Source of the DNA: Bacteroidaceae bacterium
Lineage (GTDB): Bacteria; Bacteroidota; Bacteroidia; Bacteroidales; Bacteroidaceae
DNA length: 64,000 bases
NCBI GenBank assembly: GCA_900769465.1
Contig: CAAGGT010000110.1
Location: forward strand, 11,870-75,869
Direction of reading: 5' to 3'
Shown here: piece after piece, positions 19,018-28,995 of the stretch
How the letters are laid out: the number at the start of each line of letters is the position of its first letter
How positions within the stretch are numbered: the first letter of the stretch is position 1
Program-made: the position numbers and the translations under genes
Notes under the pieces: model-generated
Told to the model about the DNA's origin: nothing
What the model saw: the letters and a program-made list of their open reading frames with translations, nothing else
Database searches by the model: none

Positions 19018-20134
19018 TGCCTCTCTTTGAGTCGTGACGATTTCCGCCACTCTTGCGGCGTTTCTTGTTATTGCGGACAGAGTCGAAACGGTTGATATTC
19101 TCCTGTTCAAGCAGATCGACCGGACGTTTTGACTCCTGGCTAGCCTCGTTATTCAGGCTGTCGGGGCGCTCTCCACGTTTGTTCATCTCTATGACAGCAA
19201 ATGCTCTGCGGCCGCTTATTGTCACAAGGTTCGCCGGTATATGCTTGTCGGTAGAGTAAGTTATCTCACCGCGCATGATATCACATTTGAAGAAGTAGTA
19301 GATACCGTCTTTTGTCTCAAGTTCAATGTCGCGCTGCGGCAATCTCTTCGATGCCTCCACGTAGGCATCGACCTCATAGTTGAGACAGCATTTGAGCTTT
19401 GCACACTGGCCGGCAAGCTTCTGTGGATTGAGCGAGACGTCCTGGAAACGCGCTGCCGACGTCGACACAGACACGAAATTTGTGGTGAAGGTAGCGCAGC
19501 ACAGTTCCCTTCCGCAAGGACCGATACCGCCAATACGGCCGGCCTCCTGTCTGGCACCGATCTGCTTCATCTCAATCTTCACTTTGAACACATCGGCAAG
19601 CACCTTTATAAGTTGACGGAAATCGACACGGTTGTCGGCTATATAGTAGAATATAGCCTTAAGGCCATCACCCTGATACTCAACATCTCCAATCTTCATA
19701 TCAAGATTCAGATCCTTTGCTATCTGGCGCGAACGTATCATAGTGTCGTGTTCACGGGCTTTAGCCTCCTCATATTTATCCATATCCACTGGGCGCGCCT
19801 TGCGGTATATGCGTTTGAACTCACTCTCGGGGGTGAGACGTGTCTTCTTCAGCTGCAGCAACACCAGACGGCCTGTCATGGTAACCTTGCCTATATCGTG
19901 CCCCGGACTTGCCTCGACAGCCACCACATCACCCTTTTGCAAGGGAATGTTGTTGCTGTTCCTGTAATATCCTTTACGTGTATTCTTGAACTGCACCTCA
20001 ACGATATCCGTATACTCCTCGTTGCCTGGTACAGCAGCAAGCCAATCGAACGTGTTCAATGGAGCATCCATCCTGCCACACCCTTTGCAGCAGATACCGG
20101 CACAGCCGTTGTTTTCCTTATATCTCTTATCCAT
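18974..20134 (-). CDS. ricT: PSP1-domain protein, RicT (YaaT) family
   Basis: 386 residues. The N-terminal cysteine cluster CAGICCKGC is at 11-19. The PSP1 domain follows, with the diagnostic CGRELCC at 207-213 and a second pair in CAKLKCCLNYE at 244-253. The C-terminus is a basic, low-complexity tail rich in Lys, Arg and Asn. In Bacillus, RicT forms an iron-sulfur complex affecting RNase Y processing. In Bacteroidetes the gene regularly sits by holB and gldH, and its function is untested. Cysteine positions suggest Fe-S binding here too. Confidence 0.85.
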   Translation of the reverse strand: MDKRYKENNGCAGICCKGCGRMDAPLNTFDWLAAVPGNEEYTDIVEVQFKNTRKGYYRNSNNIPLQKGDVVAVEASPGHDIGKVTMTGRLVLLQLKKTRLTPESEFKRIYRKARPVDMDKYEEAKAREHDTMIRSRQIAKDLNLDMKIGDVEYQGDGLKAIFYYIADNRVDFRQLIKVLADVFKVKIEMKQIGARQEAGRIGGIGPCGRELCCATFTTNFVSVSTSAARFQDVSLNPQKLAGQCAKLKCCLNYEVDAYVEASKRLPQRDIELETKDGIYYFFKCDIMRGEITYSTDKHIPANLVTISGRRAFAVIEMNKRGERPDSLNNEASQESKRPVDLLEQENINRFDSVRNNKKRRKSGGNRHDSKRGNARRDKEKGASSEG

Positions 20135-21274
20135 TTATCTGTTTTTTATCCAAACAATCATCCTCAACGACATATCGAAGAAGACCATTTTTGCATTGAC
20201 ATTCTGTTCTATGTGTCTCTGTGTCTCAGAGAGTTCTTCCATTATACCAAAGATGTTGCGTTCGTTAACAAAAGGCGAGAAGCGTTGAGAGAAGTTGCGC
20301 TCGTCCTGCGACATATAGAGCATCTCATCTTCCCTGAAGTTCATGATGAAATTCTCGCGTATCATACGCTGGCAATAGTCGAGCAGCCGTTTTTGCCTTT
20401 CGCGCCCCATAGCTGCAACCTGTTCGCTCCAAGCCTTCATTTCGCGTATATTACGGGCATAGGCCACACGCATAAGCTGCATGAAGAGGTTGAGGTACAA
20501 GGATTTCTCCTCGTTCACCGAAAGCATCTCCTCGGCTTTTGCCCAGTTGCCGGCACTCTGCTGCGCCACCACTTTGGCATCACCGGATGCAAGGCCATAG
20601 CGCGCAACAAGAGCATTCTCTATATCAGCCTGCGCTATACGCGGAACATCGATACGCTGCGTACGGCTCAATATTGTGGCTATGATTTTGTCAGGTTCCT
20701 CAGACACAAGCAGGAAAAGCGTCTTCTGCGGTGGCTCCTCTATTATCTTCAAGAGTTTGTTTGAGCAGGACTCCTTCATCTTCTCGGGCAACCAGATGAT
20801 TACCACTTTCCAGCCACCTTCGCGCGACTGCATCGACAGTTTGTGCAATATCTCACCGCTCTCACGCTCATATATCATTGGTTGCTGATTGTCGACATCA
20901 AGTTTTGCCAACCAGTCATCGTAACTGAAATATGGGTTCTTGAGGAGCAACTCACGCCATTCGGCAATATAATCATCGCTTACAGGCGCGCTGTCACCCG
21001 AACCGCTTTTCTTCTTCTTTACAGGAAAGACAAAATGCAAATCGCTGTGAATATACTTGCTCAACTTTACACAGGCCGGACAGGCACCACAGGCATCACC
21101 GCAACCGCTACCACACAACAGATAGTTGGCAAGCGCGACAGCTATGGGCAGTTTGCCGTTACCCTGCGGACCACTGATGAGCAGGGCATGGGCAAGTTTG
21201 TTCTCGTCGACACTGCGACGCAGTCTGTCGACAACAGCCGTCTGTCCTATAATGTCTTTAAAAAACACTCCCAT
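20135..21274 (-). CDS. holB: DNA polymerase III delta' subunit
   Basis: 379 residues. Clamp-loader AAA+ fold: DIIGQTAVVDRLRRSV, then AHALLISGPQGNGK near 28-41. A zinc module has cysteines at 54, 58, 62, 65 and 68, followed by IIEEPPQKTLFLLVSEEPDKIIATILSRTQR. Delta' helps load the sliding clamp. The Walker A loop ends in Lys-Leu, with Leu where Ser/Thr normally coordinates magnesium, consistent with a non-ATP-hydrolysing delta'. It overlaps metF by one base and abuts ricT. Confidence 0.92.
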   Translation of the reverse strand: MGVFFKDIIGQTAVVDRLRRSVDENKLAHALLISGPQGNGKLPIAVALANYLLCGSGCGDACGACPACVKLSKYIHSDLHFVFPVKKKKSGSGDSAPVSDDYIAEWRELLLKNPYFSYDDWLAKLDVDNQQPMIYERESGEILHKLSMQSREGGWKVVIIWLPEKMKESCSNKLLKIIEEPPQKTLFLLVSEEPDKIIATILSRTQRIDVPRIAQADIENALVARYGLASGDAKVVAQQSAGNWAKAEEMLSVNEEKSLYLNLFMQLMRVAYARNIREMKAWSEQVAAMGRERQKRLLDYCQRMIRENFIMNFREDEMLYMSQDERNFSQRFSPFVNERNIFGIMEELSETQRHIEQNVNAKMVFFDMSLRMIVWIKNR

Positions 21275-22227
21275 CAGTATATTGATTTTGCTATATTATA
21301 GACACTGTCGAACGCGTTGAGGGTATAGAAGTGAAGGCTAGGCACTCCATGCGCGATAAGCTCCCTGCACTGCTGTACACCCCATTCACAGCCAACCTGT
21401 GCCACAGCCGCATCGTCCTTGCATTTCACAAGTTCATTCACCAGCTCTGTGGGTAAATCCACACGGAAAGTCTTTGGCAGCACGTTGATCTGCGAGAGAC
21501 GATGTATTGGCTTGATACCCGGTATTATAGGGATATCTATACCTATAGCCCTTGCACGCTCCAAAAAATCAAAATACTTTCTGTTGTCAAAAAACATCTG
21601 TGTAACGGCATAGGCAGCTCCCTCATCGGCCTTCTGTTTCAGGACTGCAAGGTCACTCTCCAGATTTGGAGCCTCTTCATGCTTCTCGGGATAACAAGCC
21701 ACACCATATGAGAATGGCTTGCCGGGCTCCTTTATAGGCGTCCCGTCAACAAAAAAGCCTTCGTTGAAACGATTTACCTGACGCTGCAGGTCAATTGCAT
21801 ACCTGTTGCCGCATTTGGCCGGAGCGGTGTTCGCATCTCCCTTGCACTTGTCACCTTGCAACACCAGGATATCGGTTATACCCGATAGCTGCAAGTCAAT
21901 AAGCGCATATTCTGTATCTTCAAGAGTGTATCCGTTGCACAATATATGTGGCACAACAGGCACTCCGTATCGATGATGTATTGCAGCAGCAACCGCCACC
22001 GTTCCCGGGCGACGGCGTATCGAGCCGAGCCTGTAGGTTCCGTCACCCAAGCTCTGGTATACTGGTTCACTATGATGTGTGGTTATGTTTATATAACCCG
22101 GGTTGAACTCCATCAGGCGGTCGATATTCCCGAACAGTTTGCCGGTGCCGACCCCCTTCAATGGCGGAAGCACCTCGAACGAAAACGCCGTGGACGAAGA
22201 TGAATTTATATAATCGATTACTCGCAT
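21274..22227 (-). CDS. metF: Methylenetetrahydrofolate reductase
   Basis: 317 residues from the ATG at 22227 (an upstream in-frame TTG at 22236 is less likely). A FAD-dependent TIM barrel with FSFEVLPPLKG, YINITTHH, and HILCNGYTLEDTEYALIDLQLSGITDILVLQGD. The C-terminal block holds PIIPGIKPIHRLSQI. It reduces methylene-THF to methyl-THF for methionine synthesis. It is the first gene of a four-gene minus-strand run and has its own consensus promoter. Confidence 0.95.
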   Translation of the reverse strand: MRVIDYINSSSSTAFSFEVLPPLKGVGTGKLFGNIDRLMEFNPGYINITTHHSEPVYQSLGDGTYRLGSIRRRPGTVAVAAAIHHRYGVPVVPHILCNGYTLEDTEYALIDLQLSGITDILVLQGDKCKGDANTAPAKCGNRYAIDLQRQVNRFNEGFFVDGTPIKEPGKPFSYGVACYPEKHEEAPNLESDLAVLKQKADEGAAYAVTQMFFDNRKYFDFLERARAIGIDIPIIPGIKPIHRLSQINVLPKTFRVDLPTELVNELVKCKDDAAVAQVGCEWGVQQCRELIAHGVPSLHFYTLNAFDSVYNIAKSIY

Positions 22228-22273
22228 ACCAAACAAACTTACAAAAGCCCACTATGGGCCACATTATAAGATA

Positions 22274-22305
22274 CAAAGATAATGAAAGGCGGGGAAGAAA
22301 TCAAA
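22274..22305 (-). promoter_or_regulatory. metF promoter
   Basis: Minus strand: TTTG at 22305-22302, a 20-base spacer, and TATCTTTG at 22281-22274, a full consensus match. The leader of about 40 bases contains a small GCCCA/TGGGC hairpin (22247-22259). Confidence 0.75.
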
Positions 22306-22364
22306 ATATGCACAATGTTTTTGCACCCTCTGCACAACGAAAAAAGCATCTGCCACAAGAGAAG

Positions 22365-22991
22365 TTACTTCACGCACACACTATCACGAAGCACCAGCAA
22401 CCCCTCCGGCCCCATATTGAACAGCAGGTCGGCAATGCTCAAACCCGGGGTAAAGCCGTTGCGTTGTGCAAAGACCTGGTAATATGATTGCAGGGCAATC
22501 GCATCATACACCTCCAACGCCTTTGGCTCTGCAATATCACGCATATCGACAGAAGGCCCGGTGACAACAGCCTCATCAGAGAGGAACGCCATCTCCCTCT
22601 CAAGCCCCAACAGACCACACACCACACAGTGCAGGCGTAGGTTGAAATCCATCAGGAAACCGTCCTTCTCCTCATAAAAATGAGCGAAATCATCGGCATA
22701 ATATTCAAAGAACGGGCTTTTGCGATATGCACTCACAAGAGCGTTCCAATGTTGGTGTCTCCAGTTGCCGTGTTCACTGATGCGCACATCACGCATCGCC
22801 ATCTTGCCGCCATCGTGGACCACAGGGATTGTCAATGGCAGAGCCCCATTCTCGGCCGCAATCAGCGCACGGTTGCGATATGTCTGTTTCACAAATGGCG
22901 AGACATCATCCACAACAAGCACATCGGCAGCGTACAACCGTGCATAGAACGGCACGGGAGCCAGATACAGAGGATGGGAGACTACATTCAT
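22365..22991 (-). CDS. WbqC-like family protein
   Basis: About 208 residues from the ATG at 22991 (a GTG at 22997 would add two). Family features: YLAPVPFYARLYAADVLVVDD near the start, KQTYRNRALIAAENG, LTIPVV, HQHWNALVSAYRKSPFFEYY and a conserved hydrophobic middle. WbqC proteins occur in O-antigen or surface glycan loci and in this dapB-lepB position in Bacteroidetes; the biochemical role is unknown. It starts about 7 bases after the lepB stop, so it is probably in the same operon. Confidence 0.8.
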   Translation of the reverse strand: MNVVSHPLYLAPVPFYARLYAADVLVVDDVSPFVKQTYRNRALIAAENGALPLTIPVVHDGGKMAMRDVRISEHGNWRHQHWNALVSAYRKSPFFEYYADDFAHFYEEKDGFLMDFNLRLHCVVCGLLGLEREMAFLSDEAVVTGPSVDMRDIAEPKALEVYDAIALQSYYQVFAQRNGFTPGLSIADLLFNMGPEGLLVLRDSVCVK

Positions 22992-22998
22992 CGGCACA

Positions 22999-24543
22999 TC
23001 AATTGAACGAACCTACACTACGGAACATACGGTTCCATCGCACTTTTCCGTCTAACCATCCGCGGTCCTTGTCAAGAGAAAGCCACACGAACAGAGCCTT
23101 ACCCACAATATGGTCTTCGGGCACAAACCCCCAGCAGCGTGAATCGGCACTATTATGACGGTTGTCGCCCATCATCCAATAGTAATCCATTCCAAAGGTA
23201 TAGCTGTCCGTCTCCACGCCGTTGATGAATATACGTCCATCCTTCACCTCAAGAGTATTGCCCTCATAAGCTACTATCGGGCGCTCATATATGGCAAGAT
23301 TGTCAAGTGTCAGCTTCACGCTCTCGCCACGCTTTGGAATCCACACCGGACCATAGTTGTCGACACTCCACCCCTTGTTTCCATTGAGCGGATAGATACC
23401 GAACGTCGATTTCTGGTCAGCCACTTTAATACTCCTGCACAAACGGCCGTCGGCCTTGAGACGGACAAACGCCTCATCTGTCAAAGGCAACTGACCTATC
23501 ATCACCGCCCTGTTTGCCTTGCGCAGGCTGTCTACCAAACCCAAAGACAAGCCAAGAACCGAACGTACATCGTCGGTTATATATTGCGGATATATGGCCT
23601 GCAAAGCCTGAAGATCCTCCTTGCTTATTCCCAATTCACGTCTCTGAACCTCGGAAAGCGGACGTGACAGCACTACATTGTAGTTATACTGCACACTGTT
23701 ATGCATCGGGATTTCATTGCCGTCTATAAAGACTGTCTTGTCCTTGATTTCAAGCACCTCACCCGGAAGGCCCACGCAACGTTTCACATAGTTCTCGCGA
23801 CGGTCAACGGGACGATGCACCACCTCACCGAAATCATTGGGACGGGATTCAATGAACTCCAAGCCATCATTGTATATCTTTTCATAGAGCAGGCGCGCCT
23901 TTGCTGCCGGCAAGGTATCCACGCCCTGTAGTTGAGGATTAAGTTCAGCACCATAGGCATAGCACATTGTGTGGACATCAATAACCGCAGGATTGGTTGT
24001 GGCCACATCACCCGCCGGATAGTTGAACACCACAATATCTCCACGTTCTATCCCCTCAACGCCGGGCACACGCTCATATTCCCACTGCAAAGCATCAATG
24101 TAGCTCTTACCACCAATGACCGGCATCGTGTGCTGCGTAAGCGGCATACTCAACGGTGTCTGCGGTTTACGTGGGCCATAATTGCACTTGCTCACAAAAA
24201 GATAGTCGCCAACGAGCAGAGTCTTTTCAAGCGACGATGTCGGTATAACATAGTTCTGGAAAAAGAAAATGTGGACAAAATATACTGCAACAAGGGCGAA
24301 CACAATCGAATCAACCCAACTCATAATGTCGCGCGCAGTCTTGCTCTTTAAATTCTTCCACCATTTCCAGGGAATGAAACGTGTTGTATAATTGTCTATT
24401 ATGAACGGAATCACAATCACGCCCAACCAACTTTTCACCCAAACAAGGAAAGCTATATAAAGCGCAAGATATACGCTCATTTTAATGAGCGCCTTGCGGG
24501 TTGTCTTTACAGTCCTGCCCAAAAAGTCAAATTCCAAATCCAT
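22999..24543 (-). CDS. lepB: Signal peptidase I, Bacteroidales long form
   Basis: 514 residues from the ATG at 24543. N-terminal membrane segments are at about 20-50 and 76-98. The catalytic Ser is near 104 in IPTSSLEKTLLVGDYL, and the catalytic Lys near 254 in ENYVKRCVGLPGE. The final box is MGDNRHNSADSRCWGFVPED. It removes signal peptides from exported proteins. It is far longer than the 324-residue E. coli enzyme: about 130 residues separate the Ser and Lys boxes, and another long segment precedes the final box. Forms like this are typical of the order. Confidence 0.95.
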   Translation of the reverse strand: MDLEFDFLGRTVKTTRKALIKMSVYLALYIAFLVWVKSWLGVIVIPFIIDNYTTRFIPWKWWKNLKSKTARDIMSWVDSIVFALVAVYFVHIFFFQNYVIPTSSLEKTLLVGDYLFVSKCNYGPRKPQTPLSMPLTQHTMPVIGGKSYIDALQWEYERVPGVEGIERGDIVVFNYPAGDVATTNPAVIDVHTMCYAYGAELNPQLQGVDTLPAAKARLLYEKIYNDGLEFIESRPNDFGEVVHRPVDRRENYVKRCVGLPGEVLEIKDKTVFIDGNEIPMHNSVQYNYNVVLSRPLSEVQRRELGISKEDLQALQAIYPQYITDDVRSVLGLSLGLVDSLRKANRAVMIGQLPLTDEAFVRLKADGRLCRSIKVADQKSTFGIYPLNGNKGWSVDNYGPVWIPKRGESVKLTLDNLAIYERPIVAYEGNTLEVKDGRIFINGVETDSYTFGMDYYWMMGDNRHNSADSRCWGFVPEDHIVGKALFVWLSLDKDRGWLDGKVRWNRMFRSVGSFN

Positions 24544-24555
24544 AGGCAACAGTTT

Positions 24556-25311
24556 TTAGAAATCCAACAAATCCTTCATGCCAAGCAAACCGCTATGTCC
24601 GGCAGTATACTCCGCCGCAATCACAGCACCCAATGCAAAACCGTTACGGTTGTGAGCGTCGTGGGTGATGGTTATAGTATCTTCATCCGAGCCGTAGGTG
24701 ATGGTGTGGATACCGGGCACCTCGTCGCGACGTATTGCATCAATCTTAATCTCGGTAGCCCTCGGGGTGGTACCCTTGGTCACGGTGCCGTCGGGGTTGG
24801 TGAGGTCGCCCATCACCCAACCGGACTTGTGGACGATGTTCTCTAGAATACCTTCAGCCAGGGTTATCGCCGTACCGCTGGGAGCATCGAGTTTGTGAAT
24901 GTGATGGGTCTCTTCTATCTTGACCCTGTAGTTATCGAAATTGCTCATTATACGGGCAAGGTAGCGGTTCACCGCCGCAAAGATTGCAACACCAAGACTG
25001 AAATTGCTTGACCAAAAGAGTGTCTTGCCCTCCTTCCCGCATTTCTCACGCATCACGGCCTCGTTCTGCTGAAACCAGCCTGTACTGCCGCTGACAACCT
25101 TCACGCCCGCCTCCATTGCCTGAATGCAGTTGTCATAAGCAACATGCGGTGCAGTGAATTCAATGGCAACGTCTGCGCTTGCAAAGGCCTCGCCCTTGAT
25201 ATCATCGTGGTTCTCAACGTCAATTATAGAGACAATCTCGTGTCCTCTCTCAAGGGCAATCCTCTCAATGGTCTTGCCCATTTTTCCATATCCGATAAGT
25301 GCTATTTTCAT
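24556..25311 (-). CDS. dapB: 4-hydroxy-tetrahydrodipicolinate reductase
   Basis: 251 residues from the ATG at 25311. The NAD(P)-binding start MKIALIGYGKMGKTIE, the VVSGSTGW segment, and the catalytic region EETHHIHKLDAPSGTAITLAEGI are intact. DapB makes tetrahydrodipicolinate for lysine and meso-diaminopimelate, the peptidoglycan cross-linker. lepB begins 12 bases downstream. A terminator separates it from the acyltransferase gene upstream, so it probably has its own promoter (TATCTTCG at 25333-25340 on the minus strand is a near-consensus -7). Confidence 0.95.
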   Translation of the reverse strand: MKIALIGYGKMGKTIERIALERGHEIVSIIDVENHDDIKGEAFASADVAIEFTAPHVAYDNCIQAMEAGVKVVSGSTGWFQQNEAVMREKCGKEGKTLFWSSNFSLGVAIFAAVNRYLARIMSNFDNYRVKIEETHHIHKLDAPSGTAITLAEGILENIVHKSGWVMGDLTNPDGTVTKGTTPRATEIKIDAIRRDEVPGIHTITYGSDEDTITITHDAHNRNGFALGAVIAAEYTAGHSGLLGMKDLLDF

Positions 25312-25383
25312 TTTACTCAAATTTTATGAGCGCGAAGATAACTATTTTTTTACTTAAAAATATCAATTTAATTATAAATAATA

Positions 25384-25412
25384 AAAAGAGCAACCCTCAA
25401 AGCCGCTCTTTT
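25384..25412 (-). terminator. Terminator after the acyltransferase gene
   Basis: Stem 25384-25391 with 25405-25412 (8 perfect pairs) and a 13-base loop. On the minus strand it is followed by T-rich sequence. It lies between the acyltransferase stop and the dapB start. Confidence 0.7.
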
Positions 25413-25417
25413 CACTG

Positions 25418-26593
25418 TTATTTCTTTTGCATTTTCCGTGTAAGCCACCTGCGCACAGGCTCATCATACAGTTTAAGACACAAGAGTGCAAGCACTATGC
25501 TTGAAACGACAACAAGCGCCGCTACCCCCAGACACTCATGCAGTGTGTAAACTTTTTTCTCAATGAGCCAAGCATAGAAGATGTACATAATCGGATAGTG
25601 AACTATGTACAATGGATAGGACAAATCGCCAAGCACCTTACTGACTTTTGATGTATAAGAACCACCCGTTCCACCGCAAGCACCCAACCATACAATAAAT
25701 GGAAACACTGTCGCAATACACACAACCTCGTACAGGCTGTTGACACTAATACCTGAATTTTCAAAAGGAGCAATATATGGCACTGCAAACAGAACAACAA
25801 GCATTAAACTGCATTTCCAGAAAGCACCCTTAACCTTGCGAGGCTTGAATGTACGTGCAAGCAACATACCCACAGTAAATGGGAAGAGCATACGCACCAG
25901 ACCGCCCCAGAAGTTCATTTCATCTATAGTCCAACCAACACCTACCATATCGTACCCCGACACATTCCCCACAAAGAACCATGCATGAAGACAACATAGA
26001 ACAACCACCAGAATTGTAAGGATTTTTGTAGAAAGGCGACGGATTACAAGCGCATAAAGGATATTGCCGATATACTCAAAGAAAAGCGACCATGCCGGAC
26101 CGTTAAGCGGGAACATCTCGCCATTGCCGCGCACCTCGTACGGCACACCGGGCACCGCCGGAATCATTAACATGGTAAGCAACATTGCCACCATCACCCA
26201 ACCCGTAGGGGATACTGCGCCGTCCCACTTTTCAAAACCGACGACCGCAAATGCGATTGTGCCTATAATCGCACCCATCACAAGCATGGGGTGCAGACGC
26301 ACAAGACGGCGTTTGAAGAACTGCCACGTACTCATTTTAGCCCAACGGTCATCATAGGCATAACTTATCACGAAACCCGAAAGGATAAAAAAGAAATCCA
26401 CGGCAATGTGCCCGTGATTAAGCGTGGTTATAAGTCCGCTACCTGCACCATTTGTAGCCTCGGCAAAGGCAAGTCCCTCGAAAACGTGATAAAAAAGTAC
26501 AAGAACTGCAGCTACGCCACGTAAGCCGTCGAGCAACTCGTAATGAGGTTTTGTATCGGTAAATTCTACCGATGAAAATGTGTTTTTTTGCAT
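25418..26593 (-). CDS. Acyltransferase family 3 (OafA/NolL-type) membrane protein
   Basis: 391 residues with about ten hydrophobic segments. The family start LLDGLRGVAAVLVLFYHVFE carries the conserved Arg and His, then HIAVDFFFILSGFVISYAY and FFKRRLVRLHP. These proteins move acyl groups (often acetyl) from the cytoplasm onto surface sugars. The substrate cannot be read from the sequence. It is monocistronic: its own -7 box (TATTTTTG, minus strand 26639-26632) lies upstream and a terminator follows. Confidence 0.88.
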   Translation of the reverse strand: MQKNTFSSVEFTDTKPHYELLDGLRGVAAVLVLFYHVFEGLAFAEATNGAGSGLITTLNHGHIAVDFFFILSGFVISYAYDDRWAKMSTWQFFKRRLVRLHPMLVMGAIIGTIAFAVVGFEKWDGAVSPTGWVMVAMLLTMLMIPAVPGVPYEVRGNGEMFPLNGPAWSLFFEYIGNILYALVIRRLSTKILTILVVVLCCLHAWFFVGNVSGYDMVGVGWTIDEMNFWGGLVRMLFPFTVGMLLARTFKPRKVKGAFWKCSLMLVVLFAVPYIAPFENSGISVNSLYEVVCIATVFPFIVWLGACGGTGGSYTSKVSKVLGDLSYPLYIVHYPIMYIFYAWLIEKKVYTLHECLGVAALVVVSSIVLALLCLKLYDEPVRRWLTRKMQKK

Positions 26594-26631
26594 TTTATTT
26601 TTTTATTTTTGCGTGTAATACTTGTTTTGTG

Positions 26632-26639
26632 CAAAAATA
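26632..26639 (-). promoter_or_regulatory. -7 element upstream of the acyltransferase
   Basis: TATTTTTG on the minus strand matches TAnnTTTG. The -33 position has only a T-run, not TTTG. It lies about 38 bases before the start codon. Confidence 0.4.
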
Positions 26640-26768
26640 GCACAGCTTTACTTTTAGAAAATGGCGAAGATAACACATTTTCCACATTACTCTGACAAAC
26701 GCGCCCTTGTTTATGCACCAAAGCGAATATAATCTCGCGCGCATGCCCGTTTTTTAAAATAAAATAAC

Positions 26769-26776
26769 TAATTTTG
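26769..26776 (+). promoter_or_regulatory. -7 element upstream of metG
   Basis: TAATTTTG matches TAnnTTTG 64 bases before the metG ATG. No clear TTTG is found at the -33 distance. Confidence 0.4.
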
Positions 26777-26839
26777 TCGTTTAGCGCGAGACACCTGTCC
26801 CCAACAACAGCAAAAACAAAACTAAAAAAGATAACAGAT

Positions 26840-28897
26840 ATGGAAAAGAAATTCAAAAGAACACTTGTGACATCAGCCCTGCCATATGCAAACGGCCCTG
26901 TCCACATCGGCCACCTTGCAGGCGTGTATGTTCCTGCCGACATTTACGTGCGTTATCTTCGCCTCAAGGGCGAGGATGTACTCTTCGTCGGCGGTAGCGA
27001 CGAGCACGGTGTGCCAGTTACACAGCGTGCCCGCAAGGAAGGTATCACTCCACAGGACGTCGTTGACCGTTACCACGGCATCATCAAGGAGAGTTTTGAG
27101 GGATTCGGCATTTCGTTTGATGTATACAGCCGCACAACATCCGAGACACACCACAAATTCGCATCGGAATTCTTCCGCAAACTCTATGATGACGGCAAGC
27201 TCGTAGAGCAGACCTCAAAACAGTTCTACGATTTAAAGAACGAAAAGTTCCTTACCGACCGTGATGTTGTGGGCGAGTGCCCCTACTGCCACAAACAGGC
27301 TTATGGAAACCAATGCGAGGAGGGATGTGGCCGCGCACTTGAACCTACCGAGCTAATAAATCCACGCTCAAAGGAGACAGGCGAAGCTCCTGTACTCAAG
27401 GAGACAAAGAACTGGTACTTGCCACTCAATGATTACCAGCAATGGTTGAAAGAGTGGATTCTGGAGAACCATAAAGAGTGGCGTCCAAACGTCTATGGAC
27501 AGTGCAAGAGTTGGCTCGATATGGACCTGCAGCCACGCGCTATGACACGTGACCTCGATTGGGGAATACCCGTACCCGTTGAAGGTGCCGACGGCAAGGT
27601 ACTCTATGTTTGGTTCGACGCCCCTATCGGCTACATCAGCAACACAAAGGAACTATGTGACAAAGCCCCCGAAAAATATGGCACCTGGGAGCAGTGGTGG
27701 CAAAACGAGGATACACGCCTTGTACATTTCATCGGAAAGGACAACATCGTGTTCCACTGCATCATTTTCCCTGTAATGATGAAGGCTCACGGCAAGTATG
27801 TAATGCCCGACAATGTACCCAGCAACGAGTTCCTCAACCTTGAGGACGACAAGATTTCAACCTCACGCAACTGGGCCGTGTGGTTGAACGAATACCTTGT
27901 TGATTTCCCCGGCAAGCAGGACGTGCTACGCTATGTACTCACAGCCAACGCCCCCGAGACAAAGGACAACAACTTTACTTGGAAGGATTTCCAGGCACGC
28001 AACAATAATGAACTGGTGGCCGTATACGGCAATTTTGTTAACCGCGCATTGGTACTCACAAAGAAATATTTCGATGGCAAGGTGCCTGCTTGCGGTGAAC
28101 TCACCGACTATGACAAGGCAATCATTGACGAATTTGTAAATGTAAAGGAGAGAGTGGAGAACCTGCTCGACCAGTACAAATTCCGCGAGGCACAGAAAGA
28201 GGCTATGGAGCTTGCACGCATCGGTAACCGCTACCTTGCCGAAACTGAACCCTGGAAGTTGGCAAAGACCGATCTCGGCCGCGTTGCAACAATCCTCAAC
28301 CTTTCACTGCAGCTTGTAGCAAACCTCTCTATCGTATTCGAGCCATTCCTGCCGTTCAGCAGCAAGAGACTGCGCGGAATGCTCAATATTGAGAACTTCG
28401 AGTGGGCAAGTCTCGGCAGCACAACACTGCTTACCGAAGGTCACGAACTTGGCGAGGTAGGCTTGCTCTTCGAGAAGATAGAAGACGAGACAATACAGGC
28501 ACAGCTTGACCGCCTGGAGCGCATAAAGAAAGAGAATGAGGCTGCCAACTACAAGGCAAACCCCATTCGCCCCGAATGTACATTCGACGACTTCATGAAA
28601 CTCGACATGCGCGTAGGTACCGTACTGGAATGCACCAAAGTACCAAAGGCCGACAAACTGTTGCAGTTCAAGATTGACGACGGCCTTGCAACCCGCACAA
28701 TCCTTTCGGGTGTGGCAAAGCATTTCAACCCCGAAGAACTCGTGGGCAAACAGGTTTGTTTCATAGCCAATCTGCCACCACGCACAATGCGCGGCATTGT
28801 GAGCGAGGGTATGATTTTGAGTGCCGAAGACAACGAAGGCAAACTCTCATTGCTCACCGTTGCACCAACAGCAAAACCGGGCAGCGAGATAAAGTAA
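26840..28897 (+). CDS. metG: Methionyl-tRNA synthetase
   Basis: 685 residues from the ATG at 26840. The class I HIGH box is VHIGH at about 21-25. A zinc-binding insert has CPYC and CEEGC. The KMSKS-equivalent is KISTS at 338-342. An anticodon-binding helical region follows, then a C-terminal EMAP-type tRNA-binding domain ([30 protein letters not shown] to [12 protein letters not shown]). The two-domain architecture is the usual dimeric bacterial type. Downstream the glycan-assembly genes begin after about 100 bases. Confidence 0.98.
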   Translation: MEKKFKRTLVTSALPYANGPVHIGHLAGVYVPADIYVRYLRLKGEDVLFVGGSDEHGVPVTQRARKEGITPQDVVDRYHGIIKESFEGFGISFDVYSRTTSETHHKFASEFFRKLYDDGKLVEQTSKQFYDLKNEKFLTDRDVVGECPYCHKQAYGNQCEEGCGRALEPTELINPRSKETGEAPVLKETKNWYLPLNDYQQWLKEWILENHKEWRPNVYGQCKSWLDMDLQPRAMTRDLDWGIPVPVEGADGKVLYVWFDAPIGYISNTKELCDKAPEKYGTWEQWWQNEDTRLVHFIGKDNIVFHCIIFPVMMKAHGKYVMPDNVPSNEFLNLEDDKISTSRNWAVWLNEYLVDFPGKQDVLRYVLTANAPETKDNNFTWKDFQARNNNELVAVYGNFVNRALVLTKKYFDGKVPACGELTDYDKAIIDEFVNVKERVENLLDQYKFREAQKEAMELARIGNRYLAETEPWKLAKTDLGRVATILNLSLQLVANLSIVFEPFLPFSSKRLRGMLNIENFEWASLGSTTLLTEGHELGEVGLLFEKIEDETIQAQLDRLERIKKENEAANYKANPIRPECTFDDFMKLDMRVGTVLECTKVPKADKLLQFKIDDGLATRTILSGVAKHFNPEELVGKQVCFIANLPPRTMRGIVSEGMILSAEDNEGKLSLLTVAPTAKPGSEIK

Positions 28898-28995
28898 CAT
28901 AAACTACAACAGTATTGCCATACAAGACGGAGTGGAGTTTCCCAAAGACTCTCCACCCCCGTCCCCAAGCGGCGACATAAAGAAAACTGCAAAAA

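Noticed and set aside
19241..20764. A 507-codon open frame on the plus strand
   Set aside because: It is entirely antisense to ricT and holB, which are clear by motifs. It has no domain sense and mirrors their codon bias.
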